Shown: piece by piece, positions 30,633-43,100 of the stretch | Layout of the letters: each line of letters starts with the position of its first letter | How positions within the stretch are numbered: the first letter of the stretch is position 1 | From: Hygrocybe punicea | Lineage: Eukaryota > Basidiomycota > Agaricomycetes > Agaricales > Hygrophoraceae | Direction: 5' to 3' | DNA length: 64,000 nucleotides | Assembly: GCA_963556145.1 (NCBI GenBank) | Contig: OY744461.1 | Location: 4,154,001-4,218,000 of the forward strand | Position numbers and translations under genes: made by a program | The notes under the pieces: model-generated | The model's database searches: none | Seen by the model: only the letters and a program-made list of their open reading frames with translations | Told to the model about the DNA's origin: nothing

Positions 30633-32430
30633 ATGCCCGCAACCATTGTTTCAGAGGACCTTTGCTGGGTAATTGTCCGAATGGCGTCTTTCCTGTCCTT
30701 GGACGATATCATTGCGTTTGCTGGAGTCAGCCGAAGAAAAGTGTTTCAAGTGCTCACACTTTACTGATCCACAGGTCAAGTTGTCAAAGCAAGTGCTGGC
30801 AACAAACTTGGTTGACCCCTCCACCTTACACCTGATGATGTAGCAGTATGTGTCTCTCAGAATTTATGAGAGCATTAGCTGAAGAGAGTAACTAGTTCAT
30901 CCATGGCGCACTGGACAAGAACTGTGATAGATACCTCGACAAACTCAGAGACATGCTTCAGGATAGATGTGGTGTTACGGTTTCATTATCAACAATATGG
31001 CGAATGTTGAAACGAAGTGGGTACACAATGAAAAAGGTGAATTATGTCTGTCGTCGCCAGGCTTACTCAATCTGAGAGAAGTTTATCTAGCTCACAAAAC
31101 ATGCAATCGAACGAAGTGCTCAAAAGCGTGCAGAGTACCTATACCATATCGGCATACAGTATACAGCCGAGCAACTTGTTTTTGTAGATGAAAGTGCCTG
31201 CGATCGGCGCACGACTTACCGGTGTAGAGGCTCCGGGCCCTCTGGACCCGAATCCTCTTCATATCCCACTTCGTCCCTGTCCATTCCCATTCACGTATCG
31301 TCAATTCCGCCTGATTCTGGTTCTCTCCGTCGATTTCGCTCCAGATTCCGCCTCCGGAATCGTTCATACTCAAGATGCAATGTCTCTAACGACCCGGAAT
31401 CAGTACTTATATAGTTACATATGATATATCTTCATTTCCCGTTACTTAGTACATAGCACCATTCCTCCTATACTCCGCTCCACTCCACTCCTATCAGTTA
31501 CAGCCTTCGGTTGTAGTACATAGTTACTACAGCACAGGATCTCTCCCAGTAGTATAAAAGATGTACCCTTATACTACAACATTATTATTATATCCCACCA
31601 TATCATATTACATCCCATCATATTGCATCCCTTCAGTTCTACACTTTTAGTCCTCGCTTCGTATCATCTCCCTATTAGTCTTCGTACTCCACTCCCTTCA
31701 CTCCCCTCTGATCCGGAACCCTGGATTTGGGTTGGATTGACTAGACTATAGACACTAAACTCCTCTGATCACTTCTTAGCTGATCACCACTTTCGTAGAT
31801 TCCCATTCGGGTCTACAACAGAACTCGCCGTCACACCGGGGAAAAGCCTGGGCGATCCGTGGTCAGCGTGTGGTTCGGAAAGCATTTTTTATTCGTGGAA
31901 GAAAGTTAGTATTCATATTCTTAAACTCGGATTCTGAACTAGTACAGATTCTCTATCCTTCCGGCTTTATCTCTTGACGGCATCCTCTACCTTGATATCG
32001 TTGGGGGTGCCTTCAATCAGACTTCATTTGCGCAGTTCATTGAGGGACTGTTGGATCAAATGAACCCATTTCCGGCTCGAAATTCGGTCATTGTAATGGA
32101 TAATTGTCGTATTCATCATGCGCAATTCATACTTGACATGATATGGGAACGGTGACCACCAACTTTTACGCCATCATGCAATGTGCTAATATTATGTCCA
32201 GTGGAATGCGATATGTTTTCCTTCCACCGTATTCACCAGACTTCAACCCCATAGAACTTGCATTCTCATCAATCAAAGCTTGGCTGCGGCACTATGGCGA
32301 AGCATTCCACACAGCAAGTGAATCTGATGCAGACAAGGCCAAATGTCTTGCCATACTTCACAACACAGTTTGGTCAGTGACGATGGATGATGCTCGAGCT
32401 TGGTTCAGGCATTGTAATTACATTCTGTAG
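30633..32430 (+). pseudogene. Tc1/mariner-type transposase, split by a solo LTR
   Basis: ATG 30633 starts MPATIVSEDLCWVIVRMASF and a helix-turn-helix segment (LDDIIAFAGVSRRKVFQVLTLY). Further pieces in other frames include VSLSTIWRMLKRSGYTMKKV and QLVFVDESACDRRTTYR. A solo LTR interrupts at 31223. The right part resumes KAWAIRGQRVVRKAFF, then LSLDGILYLDIVGGAFNQ, VIVMDNCRIHHA (second catalytic Asp) and YVFLPPYSPDFNPIELAFSSIKAW (third acidic residue as NPIE), ending at 32430. Stops and frameshifts make it dead. It is a DDE_3/IS630-Tc1 family transposase, common in basidiomycetes. Confidence 0.82.
31223..31835. mobile_element. Solo LTR in the Tc1 transposase
   Basis: About 613 bp running TGTAGAGG ... 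CGTCACA, flanked by CCGG or ACCGG on both sides. It interrupts TAC CGG | GGA AAA GCC of the transposase; removing it with one duplication restores the frame. It contains TATAAAAG near 31552-31560. There is no internal region or second LTR, so it is probably left by LTR-LTR recombination. The family differs from the Copia element at 6602. Confidence 0.75.
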
Positions 32431-35114
32431 GCACCTTTCACACATCTGTTTTGTTTCATGTCTGTATAGTGCACTGGTTGTATTGTAAAATCAAGTTGAA
32501 GTGTGAACTCCGACCGAAGTTACTGCATGAACTTGAATGATGCCCTTTGAGTCAGGCTTCAGTTCTCTTCTGTCCCTCTAACATCTACTCCCTCAGTTCT
32601 CTCCGGCCCAATCACAAATTCCAAACCATCTATTTGGGACCTTTGGATCCTTCTCCATTGGTCACAAGGCTCCTTTTCGCAGGCCTGGGCCTGGGCCTTC
32701 GTCATTCTCTCTCTCTTTCACCGTCCTGTTCCTCTGCCCACAGTTCTGTTCTGTCAATCTGCTCTGATTGCACATTTGGAAGTTCTCCAGCGGAATCAGA
32801 TGTAGATGCCTTGGTGGTAGGTTTGCCCAATGGCTCTAATCTGTCCCATTGAGTTGGTTGAGCGTCCTGGAACATCCCTTTTCCAGCAACTCAGGAAGAT
32901 GCACTACACATGCTGGAAACTACAACTGCTAGACAGGATATTTTACAGCTTGAAAAGAATGGCAGATTTCGGGAGGTGAAGCTCCGTGCCAAAATTTGCA
33001 ACATGAAGGCAAAGCAGGCTTCAAGAAAGCTTCAGGTTGCTGAAATATATGCTTCTCGCATTTATTGGGTCATGAGAAAGTGTGGTAATAAGGGTGTCCT
33101 GTCGCCTGTTACTAGGAATCTGGACAATGTATGTCTAAAATCAAACGGTGGTCAGTGTTTTTTGAATTGCTGAGGCCACACTATAATTGACAGTGTTTTG
33201 TAGTTGTACGCTATGTGGACACGCGGGACAGGCAGCTTACCATATGTCTGGATTATTGTTCATCAATGATCCATCATAATCATAGCATATTGTTTCAATT
33301 TCCCCACTGCTATGCTGCTCATTGATAACGAAAAAATATATCTAGATGGTCATGACCCAAAATATAGAAATTTCTTTGAGAATACTTGGAGCGTGAGTGG
33401 TCACTAATTCCACTCTGTTGGTGATGGGGACTTACTGAAGATCATCAACAGAAGAGATGTCCTGCAAGCTATGAAGTATCTGAAGAGATATTTCTGAAGA
33501 TGTTTGTGGGCTCGAGTCTGAAATCAGACAATAACTTGACATGGGGAGACGCCTGATGTGGCAGTTGGTGCTGTGGATGCGAGTAAGCGGTGTGTGGTGA
33601 CTGCTACTCGGTTTAGTTCGCAGCTCGTGACATTAGCAGTCAAAGTTGCATGGACTACCTCCGTTGAAAAACGCTCTTGAAAGGTCCCGTACGGCTAATG
33701 GACTACCGATCACCAATTGGCTCCCGACGTTTCAACACTTCGAGTCTACATCTTTGTAACCCAAGCGTCAGATAATCAACTAGGAGGATACCGGTGAGTC
33801 TGGATTGTTGTTCAATGTTCGGATTTGATGTTTATGGACGAAATCTGTCGAGTTTGTTTATTTGTTGTGACAAATTCCCATTAGCGCGGTTTCACAACAA
33901 CCTCAGTCAAGTCTTTACCCCACAATCTAAGAACCGTCAGATAACTCAGCTCCTTTACCTCCTTTACCTCATTTTTCATCACAGGAACCCGCATTTCAAA
34001 ATGAAGGTAATTACCACAAAGATCACTGTGTATATGACACTCACCTTTTGAAGAAAATGTTACGCGCATTTTTCGGAGCGTGTCTGCAGGGATGGAACCC
34101 GGGGAAGTTACTTAAAGGCACGATGAATGGCATGGGCCACCGCATCTTCCCTGCTCGGCTACCGAAACATGACAAACGGCTCGGATTTTGTATCGATCAG
34201 GGCAGGTTCTGCGGTGACGGAAAGTATGGAGTGGTAGTGCAGAGGAATGGAAAACCGCACGGTGAGGTATTCGCAGCGATGGTGGTGGATCCGAGTGTGG
34301 ATACTGGCGAAAAAATGATTGAGAGGCGCAGTGGGGACGCTAAGGACAAGGGTTATATGTAATTTTATAACCTGACAACAATGGGAGGAGTTCATGGGCA
34401 TCCAGGCCCACTATCTACACCCTTCATGAACTCGCGCGTACTTCATGAACTCGCATGAACTCACGCGTTGCGCATTGAATTACTGTTAGAAAGTGACAAA
34501 GTTTTGTCCCTAGTACGACCAAGTCCTTCCGCCACCTCTCATCCCGCAACGTTTCCCAGCCACCGGCCTCCCATGCTCTTGACAACGCCCTACACATTCA
34601 TTCAATCCCCCGCATCTCTACGTTCGTCTCCGTTGTCCCAAACGATGTCACTGCGGCCTACATCACCCCCCACATGTGAACCTTCAATCTCCAACTCCCA
34701 CCTGTCTCCTATGCACATTCGTTCGACCCACAGCAGCTCCATGTCCACCTCCGTGTTCCCAAGTGACGCTGCGGCTGTCCTTGGGCGCCATTTTCGAAAG
34801 GCCATTGCTTACATTGCCCTCATCTGCTGACCTCAACATCCCACTTCCATCAGTCTTCCGTGCCCTCAATCAGCCCTGTGCACCCTCGTTCAACATGTCG
34901 GAGCCCCACTTTCCACTTCGGACCCTCGTCTCTCAACCAGTAGTTTCCCGCGTGCACTGGCCTTCTGCGCCTTGGATTAGCCCCTCGCACCCTCGCTCAT
35001 CCAGCTGAATCCCCACACTTGCCTCTGTGGTCCCAAACGACGCTGCAGCTGTACCTGGATGCCAATTTCAAAGTGCCCTCACGTGCCGACCCTCGACATC
35101 CACCGAGGGACGGA
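32431..35114. other. Unassigned region between Tc1 remnant and repeat X
   Basis: Frames at 32547-32852, 32910-33173 (lysine-rich, helical) and 34048-34362 (Gly/Lys-rich) are open but show no recognised domain and no supported splicing. From 34480 to 35040 the sequence is C-rich, with Ser/Pro-like frames typical of composition. I cannot support a gene here. Confidence 0.3.
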
Positions 35115-35882
35115 TGAGGTAGCGAAAGCGTGGAAATTTCATGCACACACCTTGTAAAGATCCCCTTGAGCAGATTGGCAGTGGTTCTTGGGTGATATGA
35201 TGTCGCTGCGGGTACAGAAAATTCGAATGAGGGATGGGCATCAAAAACAAAATAAACAATGATTAGTGCAAAAATTGAGATGAAATCGATGGAAAAAAAC
35301 ATACCGGTATCTAGCGTAGTGCCATAGACACAGAATGCGAGCAGGCTTGCATTGATACAGCTTACCATTCTGCCATGAAAAATCGCAGAGGCGGGGCTGG
35401 CCTGTAAAAACTAGAATTTTAACGGTGAATAATTAGAATGTTTGAAGTATATGAGCACCTAGAGCTCCCTCATGCAATTCGAAAAAGACCGGAATCATGG
35501 TCATACGTGCTGCCGTTGGCGAGAAATAAATCAAGAAGTTTTGAGGCCCAATGAGCCAAAAGCGTGCAAAGTGTGGCGGTGCACAAACAAATGCAAACAG
35601 CTGTAAAAAAAATATGTTCCAGTGAAATGTTCAGAGAGTGGTTCTGTGTATTCAAAAGTTGGATTTTCAATCATTTGAAGGAGGAGATAGATATTTGGTC
35701 TACCACTGTGCCACCTCCATAACATACACCAATGGGTTAGACCAAATATCTATCTGCTCCTTCAAATGATTGAAAATCCAACTTTTGAATACACAGATCC
35801 CTCTGGAACCACTCTCTGAACATTTCACTGGAGATTGTTTTAAACAACATCTCCAAAACTTATCTACAGAGGTTTTACTGTA
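35115..35882 (-). repeat. Repeat X, copy 2 (main part)
   Basis: Reverse-complement copy of 25866-26413. It is expanded by a hairpin insertion (35619-35831) and interrupted at 35882 by the Ulp1-DDE element; its outer end continues at 40042-40098, just before the gene at 40122. The copies face inward, with outer ends CATCCACAAACAG at 25866 and, reversed, 40098. Confidence 0.75.
35619..35831. repeat. Small foldback MITE in repeat X
   Basis: Arms of about 85-95 bp (CCAGTGAAATGTTCAGAGAG ... and its reverse complement ending CTCTCTGAACATTTCACTGG) flank a loop near 35702-35738. The right arm has about 11 extra bases. Copy 1 of repeat X lacks it, reading directly GGAGATGTTTACAGCTG, which dates the insertion after the copies separated. 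Confidence 0.8.
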
Positions 35883-38800
35883 CTGTACTAAATCAATCAA
35901 TTCATCACCCCATGTGACCTGTGACATGCCTGATGAAATCAAAATTTCGTCAGGTTGGGGTGTGACCTGTGACACAGGCCACATTTCGCCACGCCTGTGT
36001 CCCCCTAATTTAATTTTTTTGCAAGGCACCACCTGTCCTCGTCCCACTATGTGTGCCAGTAAAAATGCCCTAATAATTCCAGCTGCTTTTCGTAGCCAAC
36101 TTCTGCCTGATCCACAACTTTCTGTCTTGGGGTTGCTCAAATATCCACTGCCAATGGTGCTTTCGGTGTGCAAATATGATAATGTGCAGCCCTACTTCGA
36201 CAGCAGGACACCAGCCGCAACGGACTCACACATAATCTCCCAAATTCCCACCCCACCGGAGGCTATTGTCCAAAGGTTACACAATGCTCTTCAACACAGG
36301 GATACAGAGGCATCTTCTATCAAATGCCCACATGCATGGTCCCCACATGCTGCGAGTCCCGACATGACCTATCCCTTATGGATAGTTTCCTACTGGGAAC
36401 AGTCAATAACCATACGGCAGACTCAAGAGCTTTGGGCAGCAGCTAACAACACACTGCAAACACGCCAGCATAACCTGAAGGATTAAGAAGCTGGATCACG
36501 GGCTGTCATTGACCGAGTTTTTAAAGCATTAAGCTGCTTACCATGGTCTGGACGCATCCGAGGATTCACTTCAAATTCCGAAGATGACATCTCTGGGCTT
36601 GCAAAATACATTGGCACGCAGTGGTTAAAAGACGAGCATGCCAACCAGATGCTTGATCTGCTACGCATGGACCTCGAGCAGGAGGGTGTTCTGTCAGTGG
36701 AAGTCGAAACATCGTGGTTCTATGAGAAGATCAAACAGGGCAAGAATGATCCAGAGAAATATGCAACTGACAGGTCCTTCCGTTGGCACCGCCAGCAGGG
36801 CCATGCCATGGTCACTGGCATCCAAGACCAGACGGGATTCCTTATCAACCTCAAGCAGACACATTGGGTAGCAGCTGTCCTCGACTTCGCATCAAGCACT
36901 ATATGGTATGGAGATTCCCTGGGAGACGAGATCCCAGATGACGTCAAGCACAGACTTGACTGGTGGACTCACTTCCATAGCGGGGTTGTCTTCAAACACA
37001 AGCTTTTGCCGATCTCTTCACAGAGGGATGGACATTCGTGTGGTCTCTTGTCATGGAATGCTCTTGTCGCATTTTTTTCCATGGGAAAACATCTGAAGAT
37101 AGATGCAGGTCAGGTAGCAGATGCGAGGCTAGAAGTCTTACTGAGGATAGTCGAGCGACATCTCAGTCAGCCTGAGGTGAGCAACACATCATCTTTCTAA
37201 CTTTTGTCGAATGGACTCATCTGATATCTCAGAAATTGAAGCCTGCTCAGGGTGCCAAGACGTCAGACAGTGAGTCAGAGGTTGAGATGATTGGGACAGA
37301 TGAAGAGATGGTCACGACAGAGGTGGAGACAGCTGAGACATCTAATGACGACAGGACCCTCTCGGACTTGCTACTGCCAACTGGTCAATCAAGGGGACCG
37401 GACGGCAAAGCAGTGGAAGCACCAACGGTATCAAAAATTCAAGCTACATCATCCATTCGGGCAGGGCTGGAATTGTCTCAGGGGAGCGAGCCTCGTGGGC
37501 TGCTCCGCTTCTTCAAGCCATGTACTGTGGAAGTCTACAATTTGCAGTTAGCACAGGAACAAGAGCAAATCGAACGGCAGCGTGAAGAAGATCAGCATCA
37601 GAATGAACTTGCAACACATATCAAGACTGAAGCTAAAAGGGAGGGCGCACGTCTCCGGAAACAGAAGGAAAGAAGTCGGAAAAAGGACAGGGATATCCAG
37701 CAGGGCATCCGGAGCCCAGGTGGCAAGAAACAAAAAGTAACGTGAAAGCTCCGTTGTCGTAGGAAAAGACTGATCCAATTGGTCATGATATTTCAGATAG
37801 TCGACGTTCAGCTTGAAGATGATTCAAGTTCAAAGAAAATGCGTATGACCATAGCTGAACTTACCCACCCTGCTCGTGCTCTCAAAATGAAGATCAAAGC
37901 AGCAAACAAGAAGAAATCTGGACGGAAGAAAAAGGTACCTGTTAGGCCGGCCAAATACCACAACTGGCACACACCCTTCTGTTGGTCTCAAATCCAGCTC
38001 GCAGCAAAACAGGTCGGCTGGACAATGAGCTCGTCCGAGATTGTGAGAGTCTTGCAGAAGCGGGATCCAGAAGTATTTGCTGGTCTCAGGCGGACCACAA
38101 TTAATTCATGGATTGACCGGACCGGTGAGAGGCCTTGGTGGACGGACAAAATGATGAAGAAGGTCGAACAAGGCAATGATCCTGGGCATAATAAAGGTGG
38201 CCAGCGTGGTGTTCTGGTGAGGCTCAACTGGACTGACACGAACCTTAGCTGACTGTAACCTTAGGGACGCTACCCTGAGGTCGTCGACATGATCAAGAGA
38301 AGGCTCCTTGCCCTGCGTAATGTATCTGCCCCGCTCTCCGTTATCACCATACGTGGTGTGATGCTGGCAACCATCATGCTGATGAAACCTATCATTCTTG
38401 AGGTCCAGTATCGTGACCGGTCAACATTCCGTGCATCCGATAACTTCGTCCGCAAATGGGTCAAGCATAATCTGAAATGGTCCCAGAGAAAGGCAACACG
38501 GGCGGCCCAAAAAATTCCGGAGGACTGGGAGGACAAGTGTGAGAAGTCATTCCTGCGAAAGGCCTATAGTATCAAGGAATACGACATACCTTCATCGCTC
38601 TACGTCAATGCAGACCAAACTCAAGTCACATTTGCACCAGGTGACAAGTTCACATATGCACCGACTAACGCGAAGCAAGTGACCCTGGTGGGTGGCGATG
38701 AGAAGCGAGCATTTACAGTGATGGTTGCCATTGCAAATAATGGCACACTCTTACCCTTCCAGGCAATCTACGTTGGCAAAACTGACCGATCGTGTCCTTC

Positions 38801-40041
38801 AAAGTCGGCCCCTCACTACGATGACCTGATTGGTGCAGGGATGCGTCTTGAATACTCCGGGACAAAGACCTATTGGTCCAATCAGCGTACAATGCGTTTA
38901 TGGGTGGATCACATCCTCGCACCTTATTTTGAAGAGGAGAAGACGAAGCTGGGGCTCCCGGAAAGTCAGAAGGCACTGCTGCAGATTGACGTATGGGCCG
39001 TTCATCGTTCCCAGGAGTTCTGCACCTGGATGGCTGAAAATCACCCCAATATCATCCTCGACTACGTACCCAGCGGATGCACTGGTGTACATCAGCCATG
39101 TGATACCGGGATCCAGCGACCATTCAAGCACTCCATTAAGCGCTCCTACCATGAAGCTGTTGTAGAAGAGATGGTGAAACAGATAGAGGAGGAGGCTGAT
39201 GTAATTGCGATTGACAAGCGCTTGGCATCACTTCGAGATTGCAGTGTTGCATGGCTCTGGAATGCACAAAAATGTATCGGCAATGAAACCCTTGTAAAGA
39301 AGGTGTGTTGACTCACATGTATGCAAGTTGGCCTGCATGTCGAATATTTTGATCCTCCCAGGCATTTCATCTGTGCCACGTCCGAACCTGGAACCTCTCG
39401 TATGAGAGTTTGACATCATTTCTAGCCCGCGAGAAGCTCCACAACTTGAAAACTGAGGATCCGATGTTTTGGGCTGAGCTAGAACAAGAGAAAACCGATA
39501 GTCAGTTGCCTGGACCAGCCGACGACGTTGATGAAGACATGGCCTTTGAAGATGGGGATGATGATGACCTGGGTGACGACAGCAGTGTTGGTATGGCTGC
39601 TGTCCTATCCGATCTTGTTGAAGGGAAGAGACCGGATGGCTTGGCTACTCAAGCTGGTGGTGGTTTGGTATTGAACAGGAAGGCCGAGGATGAAAACGAG
39701 GATCCTGTTGACAATGGCATCAACGAAGTTCCGGCCATCATTCACACGCCTGTCGAAGAAGCTCACCATGAGGCTAGGCCAACTGAGACAAACACTGGTC
39801 GAGGGAAGAGGATAAAGGTGGCGAATAAGCTCTACAGCGCAAAGACATTCTGGCGCCATAATGATGATGAGGGATCCGATGTCGAGGCCACGTAGTTCTA
39901 TTTTTCATCTAATAATAGCTTAAAAATAAGACTTGTTTTGAATTTTCGTCACCCATGCCTGTGACGCGGGACAGGTGTGACATTTCGTCAATTTCGACCT
40001 GCCTGTGACGCGTGACTGACGAATTGATTGATTTAGTACAG
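35883..40041 (+). mobile_element. TA-flanked DDE_1 transposon carrying a Ulp1 protease domain
   Basis: Terminal inverted repeats CTGTACTAAATCAATCAATTC (about 21-25 bp) bound 4,159 bp, with TA at 35881-35882 and 40042-40043. Subterminal regions repeat CCTGTGACAC/ACAGG-like words on both sides. The interior is filled by one spliced reading frame with Ulp1 and DDE_1 parts. TA targeting and a DDD catalytic set fit the pogo/Tc1-like group. The element sits inside repeat X copy 2. Confidence 0.85.
36049..39895 (+). CDS. Ulp1-like cysteine protease / DDE_1 transposase fusion (one in-frame stop)
   Basis: Five exons: 36049-37176, 37233-37736, 37797-38216, 38265-39302 and 39362-39895, all phase 0. An in-frame TAA at 36484-36486 breaks exon 1; otherwise the frame is open throughout. 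The Ulp1/C48 part has His in THWVAAV (36862), Asp in WYGDSLG (36913), Gln in SSQRDG (37021) and Cys in HSCGLLSWN (37039). A Glu/Lys/Arg coiled coil follows (about 37540-37700), then a helical, probable DNA-binding stretch (WSQIQLAAKQVGW). The DDE_1 core has Asp at 38613 (VNADQTQ), 38988 (QIDVWAVHRS) and 39102 (QPCDTGIQRPFK). The tail is acidic. It is probably nuclear. Whether both activities are made as one protein is inferred from splicing. Confidence 0.78.
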
Positions 40042-40098
40042 TATTGTCACTTTTACTGTATTGTCACATAGTTTCACGTGATGTAACTGTTTGTGGAT
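40042..40098 (-). repeat. Repeat X, copy 2 (outer end)
   Basis: Continues repeat X on the far side of the Ulp1-DDE insertion, ending GTTTGTGGATG. A 17-bp direct repetition of ACAGTAAAAGTGACAAT-like sequence distinguishes it from copy 1. Confidence 0.7.
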
Positions 40099-40121
40099 GC
40101 TAGTTCTGCTGGGAAGCACTC

Positions 40122-43100
40122 ATGCAACAGGATTTCCTCAATGAAGGACCAGCATCTTCCCCTCAATCCCCTTCACGCAAACCTATCCCATTGGCTGCCG
40201 AGACTGTGCTTCGGCCCAATTCCCCCGACTCTGTTGCATCTTCAGCCCTAGCTCGCTGGGAGCGTTTGCGACAGCATGTCATACCCCCCTCCTCGCATAC
40301 TGCGCCGTACGGACACACTCAACAATCCTCATCGGTATCTTCCTTTGCGTCGTCTGCTCGTAGTCAGCCACCAAGGCCATCTCGATTCGCAAGACTCGGT
40401 TTCCGGCAGGTCGTTGAGCAAGCTCGTGAGGTTGCTCAAGATGTTTCGCATAAGTTCTCGGTTGATATTGAGAAAGCCTGTTGGTCTTGCCGTTATGTGG
40501 AACCTGTGAAAGCTTTCAAACTGGATCGTGATGGGGCCTTCGGGTCCCCTTCCTACTTCATGTCCCATATCTCGTTGCCTACGACAACCCACCTAGGCGC
40601 TAATAGCGTCACTGCGTCCGGCCAAAGGAAATTTGACAGTCGTGGCCCTCAATCTAACCAATTCGTAGATATTTCGCCTTACCCTGTGGCTTTGGTTTTA
40701 GCCACCCTGCGGCAATATGCACCTTCGTCCTCTAACGCCGTATCTCATCTCCCACACGAAAGCCAGGTACTTTCTGCGTTATTAGAACCATTTTTACTGC
40801 CAAAATCGAGCCGCCAAACTGACGAGGAACGCATGATTGCCCTCGAAGCTTTCGAAATTGCCGTGAAGACATGGAATGCCGAGACCATAGCGGTGAGCCA
40901 CAATATGTTCTTCCCTTCTTTCGTTGATCTTGTCTCAAAAACATGAATTCAGCTGACAGTAGAACGCTGCCTATGGTGCTGTAAAGCTGCTTCAATTTCG
41001 GCAAGCCCTCTACGATTACGTATCCTAGGTGTCTTGTGGTCCCTCCTAATTCCACGGGACTCATCATTCCAAGCCGATACGCCTGGTACCTTTCAAACCC
41101 TCACTCAGGCGCTTTTTCTGTTATTGCGATCGCTTTCCCTTCAACTTGGACATAGGTCAGAAATCGAAGAAGTGAACTTAGTGAAGCAGCTCATTTCACA
41201 GGTTCAAGCGGGCGCTTGCGGTGGATTAGACAGAGATTCTGTTGAAGAAGAATATGGTGTTACATTCCAGCAGAATGATAATGACCAGAGTGTCCGAGAC
41301 GCCCTCATTTTAGAGAGTCTGGCCAGATGCTTAGAAAACAGCGGGGCGACGACTCAGAAGTGGATCATGAGAAGTCTGTTGGAGGTGAGGTGAAATGAAA
41401 CCGCTTTTCATAATGCTCACCCCACTCTAGGAACAGTGGCCACTGCCTGAGCCGTCTTTGTCATTCACGCCCCTGCTGGAGGCAATTCAAATAAGAAAGC
41501 TTGATATTTTCAGCCGAGTTGCTGTGACGTTGTTGCAGACCAAATTGTCCGGGATAATTGTTCGCATATTCCAAACTCGAGTAGTACCCGAAATTGAAGC
41601 AATTCACGGACGCGGGGTAGCAGAGGTTAGGGCGCACGCGATCAGAATCATCTTGGAATTTTTCAATACAGACGATTCGAAAGAGACGCGACAATGGGGA
41701 ACAGTGCTATTTTGCCATTGGTATGAAATTCGAGAATGGCAGTCCAGCTTCGAGATTGCGTTAGATGAACTTGTGAGGAATTGTCACTCGCGTTGTCGTA
41801 GTTGCCTCGCTAACCGAGCTTTCCTTCCGATAGATAAAAAACCACAACTGGCTTACCGTTCTAAGGATCACTACTCATTTGATGCAAGCACTGTCGGATG
41901 AGTTTCGAAAATCAGTGATTGTTTTCACTTTACCTCTGTTAAACAATGTGAGTCTATCTATCTTTCGACATAGAATCACCGTAACGGGTGTCATATCAAG
42001 CGGATGGTAGCCAACCCCCCGACATATCCTTGTCAGCCGCTTACAGACCTCCTGGATGCCATTTCACGATGGTACCCTAACATCTTCTATAAACCTTTGA
42101 TTTCCTGTGCAGCTTCCACGAAGGAATCAACAGTTGTCAATCATTTGTGTGTCATCGTGGCCATTTCAACATTTCTCCCCGATTTTTGGTTACGGGATGT
42201 GGATATGATAACGACTGCCCTGATGGTTGACGTGGGTGGTCAGGGGAAAGGCAAGTCGACTGGGACAGCTGGCCCTGTGTGGGGCAAAGTTCGGTTGGGT
42301 CAGTCTACGTTTCTATTGGAAGTGATTGGGTGGATACAAACTTTGCAACATTCAATTGACACGTCTGGCGTATGTCACTCCCTTTTGTCACCAAAGGTTG
42401 ACTCCCATTTGTTACGGCTAGAATTCGGACGCCACTGCCATGGAAAGAATGAAGTTCGTCAACGCTTTAGAATCTCGACTCAGCATTCTTCTTGAGGCGA
42501 AAGTGAGGTCTTTTCTTCAACTTTCGATCACGTCTAAACGCTGCCTCTATGCATAGGAAGCCAAAACTTGGGTTCCGACGTCGCAAAGGCTGCTTTTCTG
42601 TATGCTCTTTTTACAGATCAGGTTGCTCACCCGATCAATGAAATCGTAAGTATGATGAAATCCATGATTTATACCGTTTATAGTTCATGATTTATTCTGC
42701 AGTGTTCCCTGGCTTACCCGTGTTGTCTCGTGGTTCCTTCAATATTACAAAGATGCAACTGGGAAGGGGAAGGTCTCCTTCGACGAAGAAATAAGGGACA
42801 TTGCGAGTCAATTACAATCGCTATATTCGGCTGCTCAGGAGAGCACCCATTCTTCTTACCAGGTCAGTGGCTTCCCAGTGCAACATTCATTGACATTTAG
42901 ACCTCAACAGCGTCGAAGTACAATGGTATTATCTCCAAATTTGGAAGGCGGGTTCGCTACTCCCACGGTCCAAATGCCAGATTTGTGGGCCGTGTTTGAG
43001 GAGAAACGTCGATTAATTGCTTCGTTTTCGAAAGGCTTCGTTCAAATCACTCTAGAACTTATTGTGGCGTTGTCTGGTCTATTGACGCCGGAAGATCACC

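Noticed and set aside
42863..42902. GTCAGT/TTTAG intron in the large helical gene
   Set aside because: Removing it breaks the frame; reading through keeps the frame and gives sensible protein.
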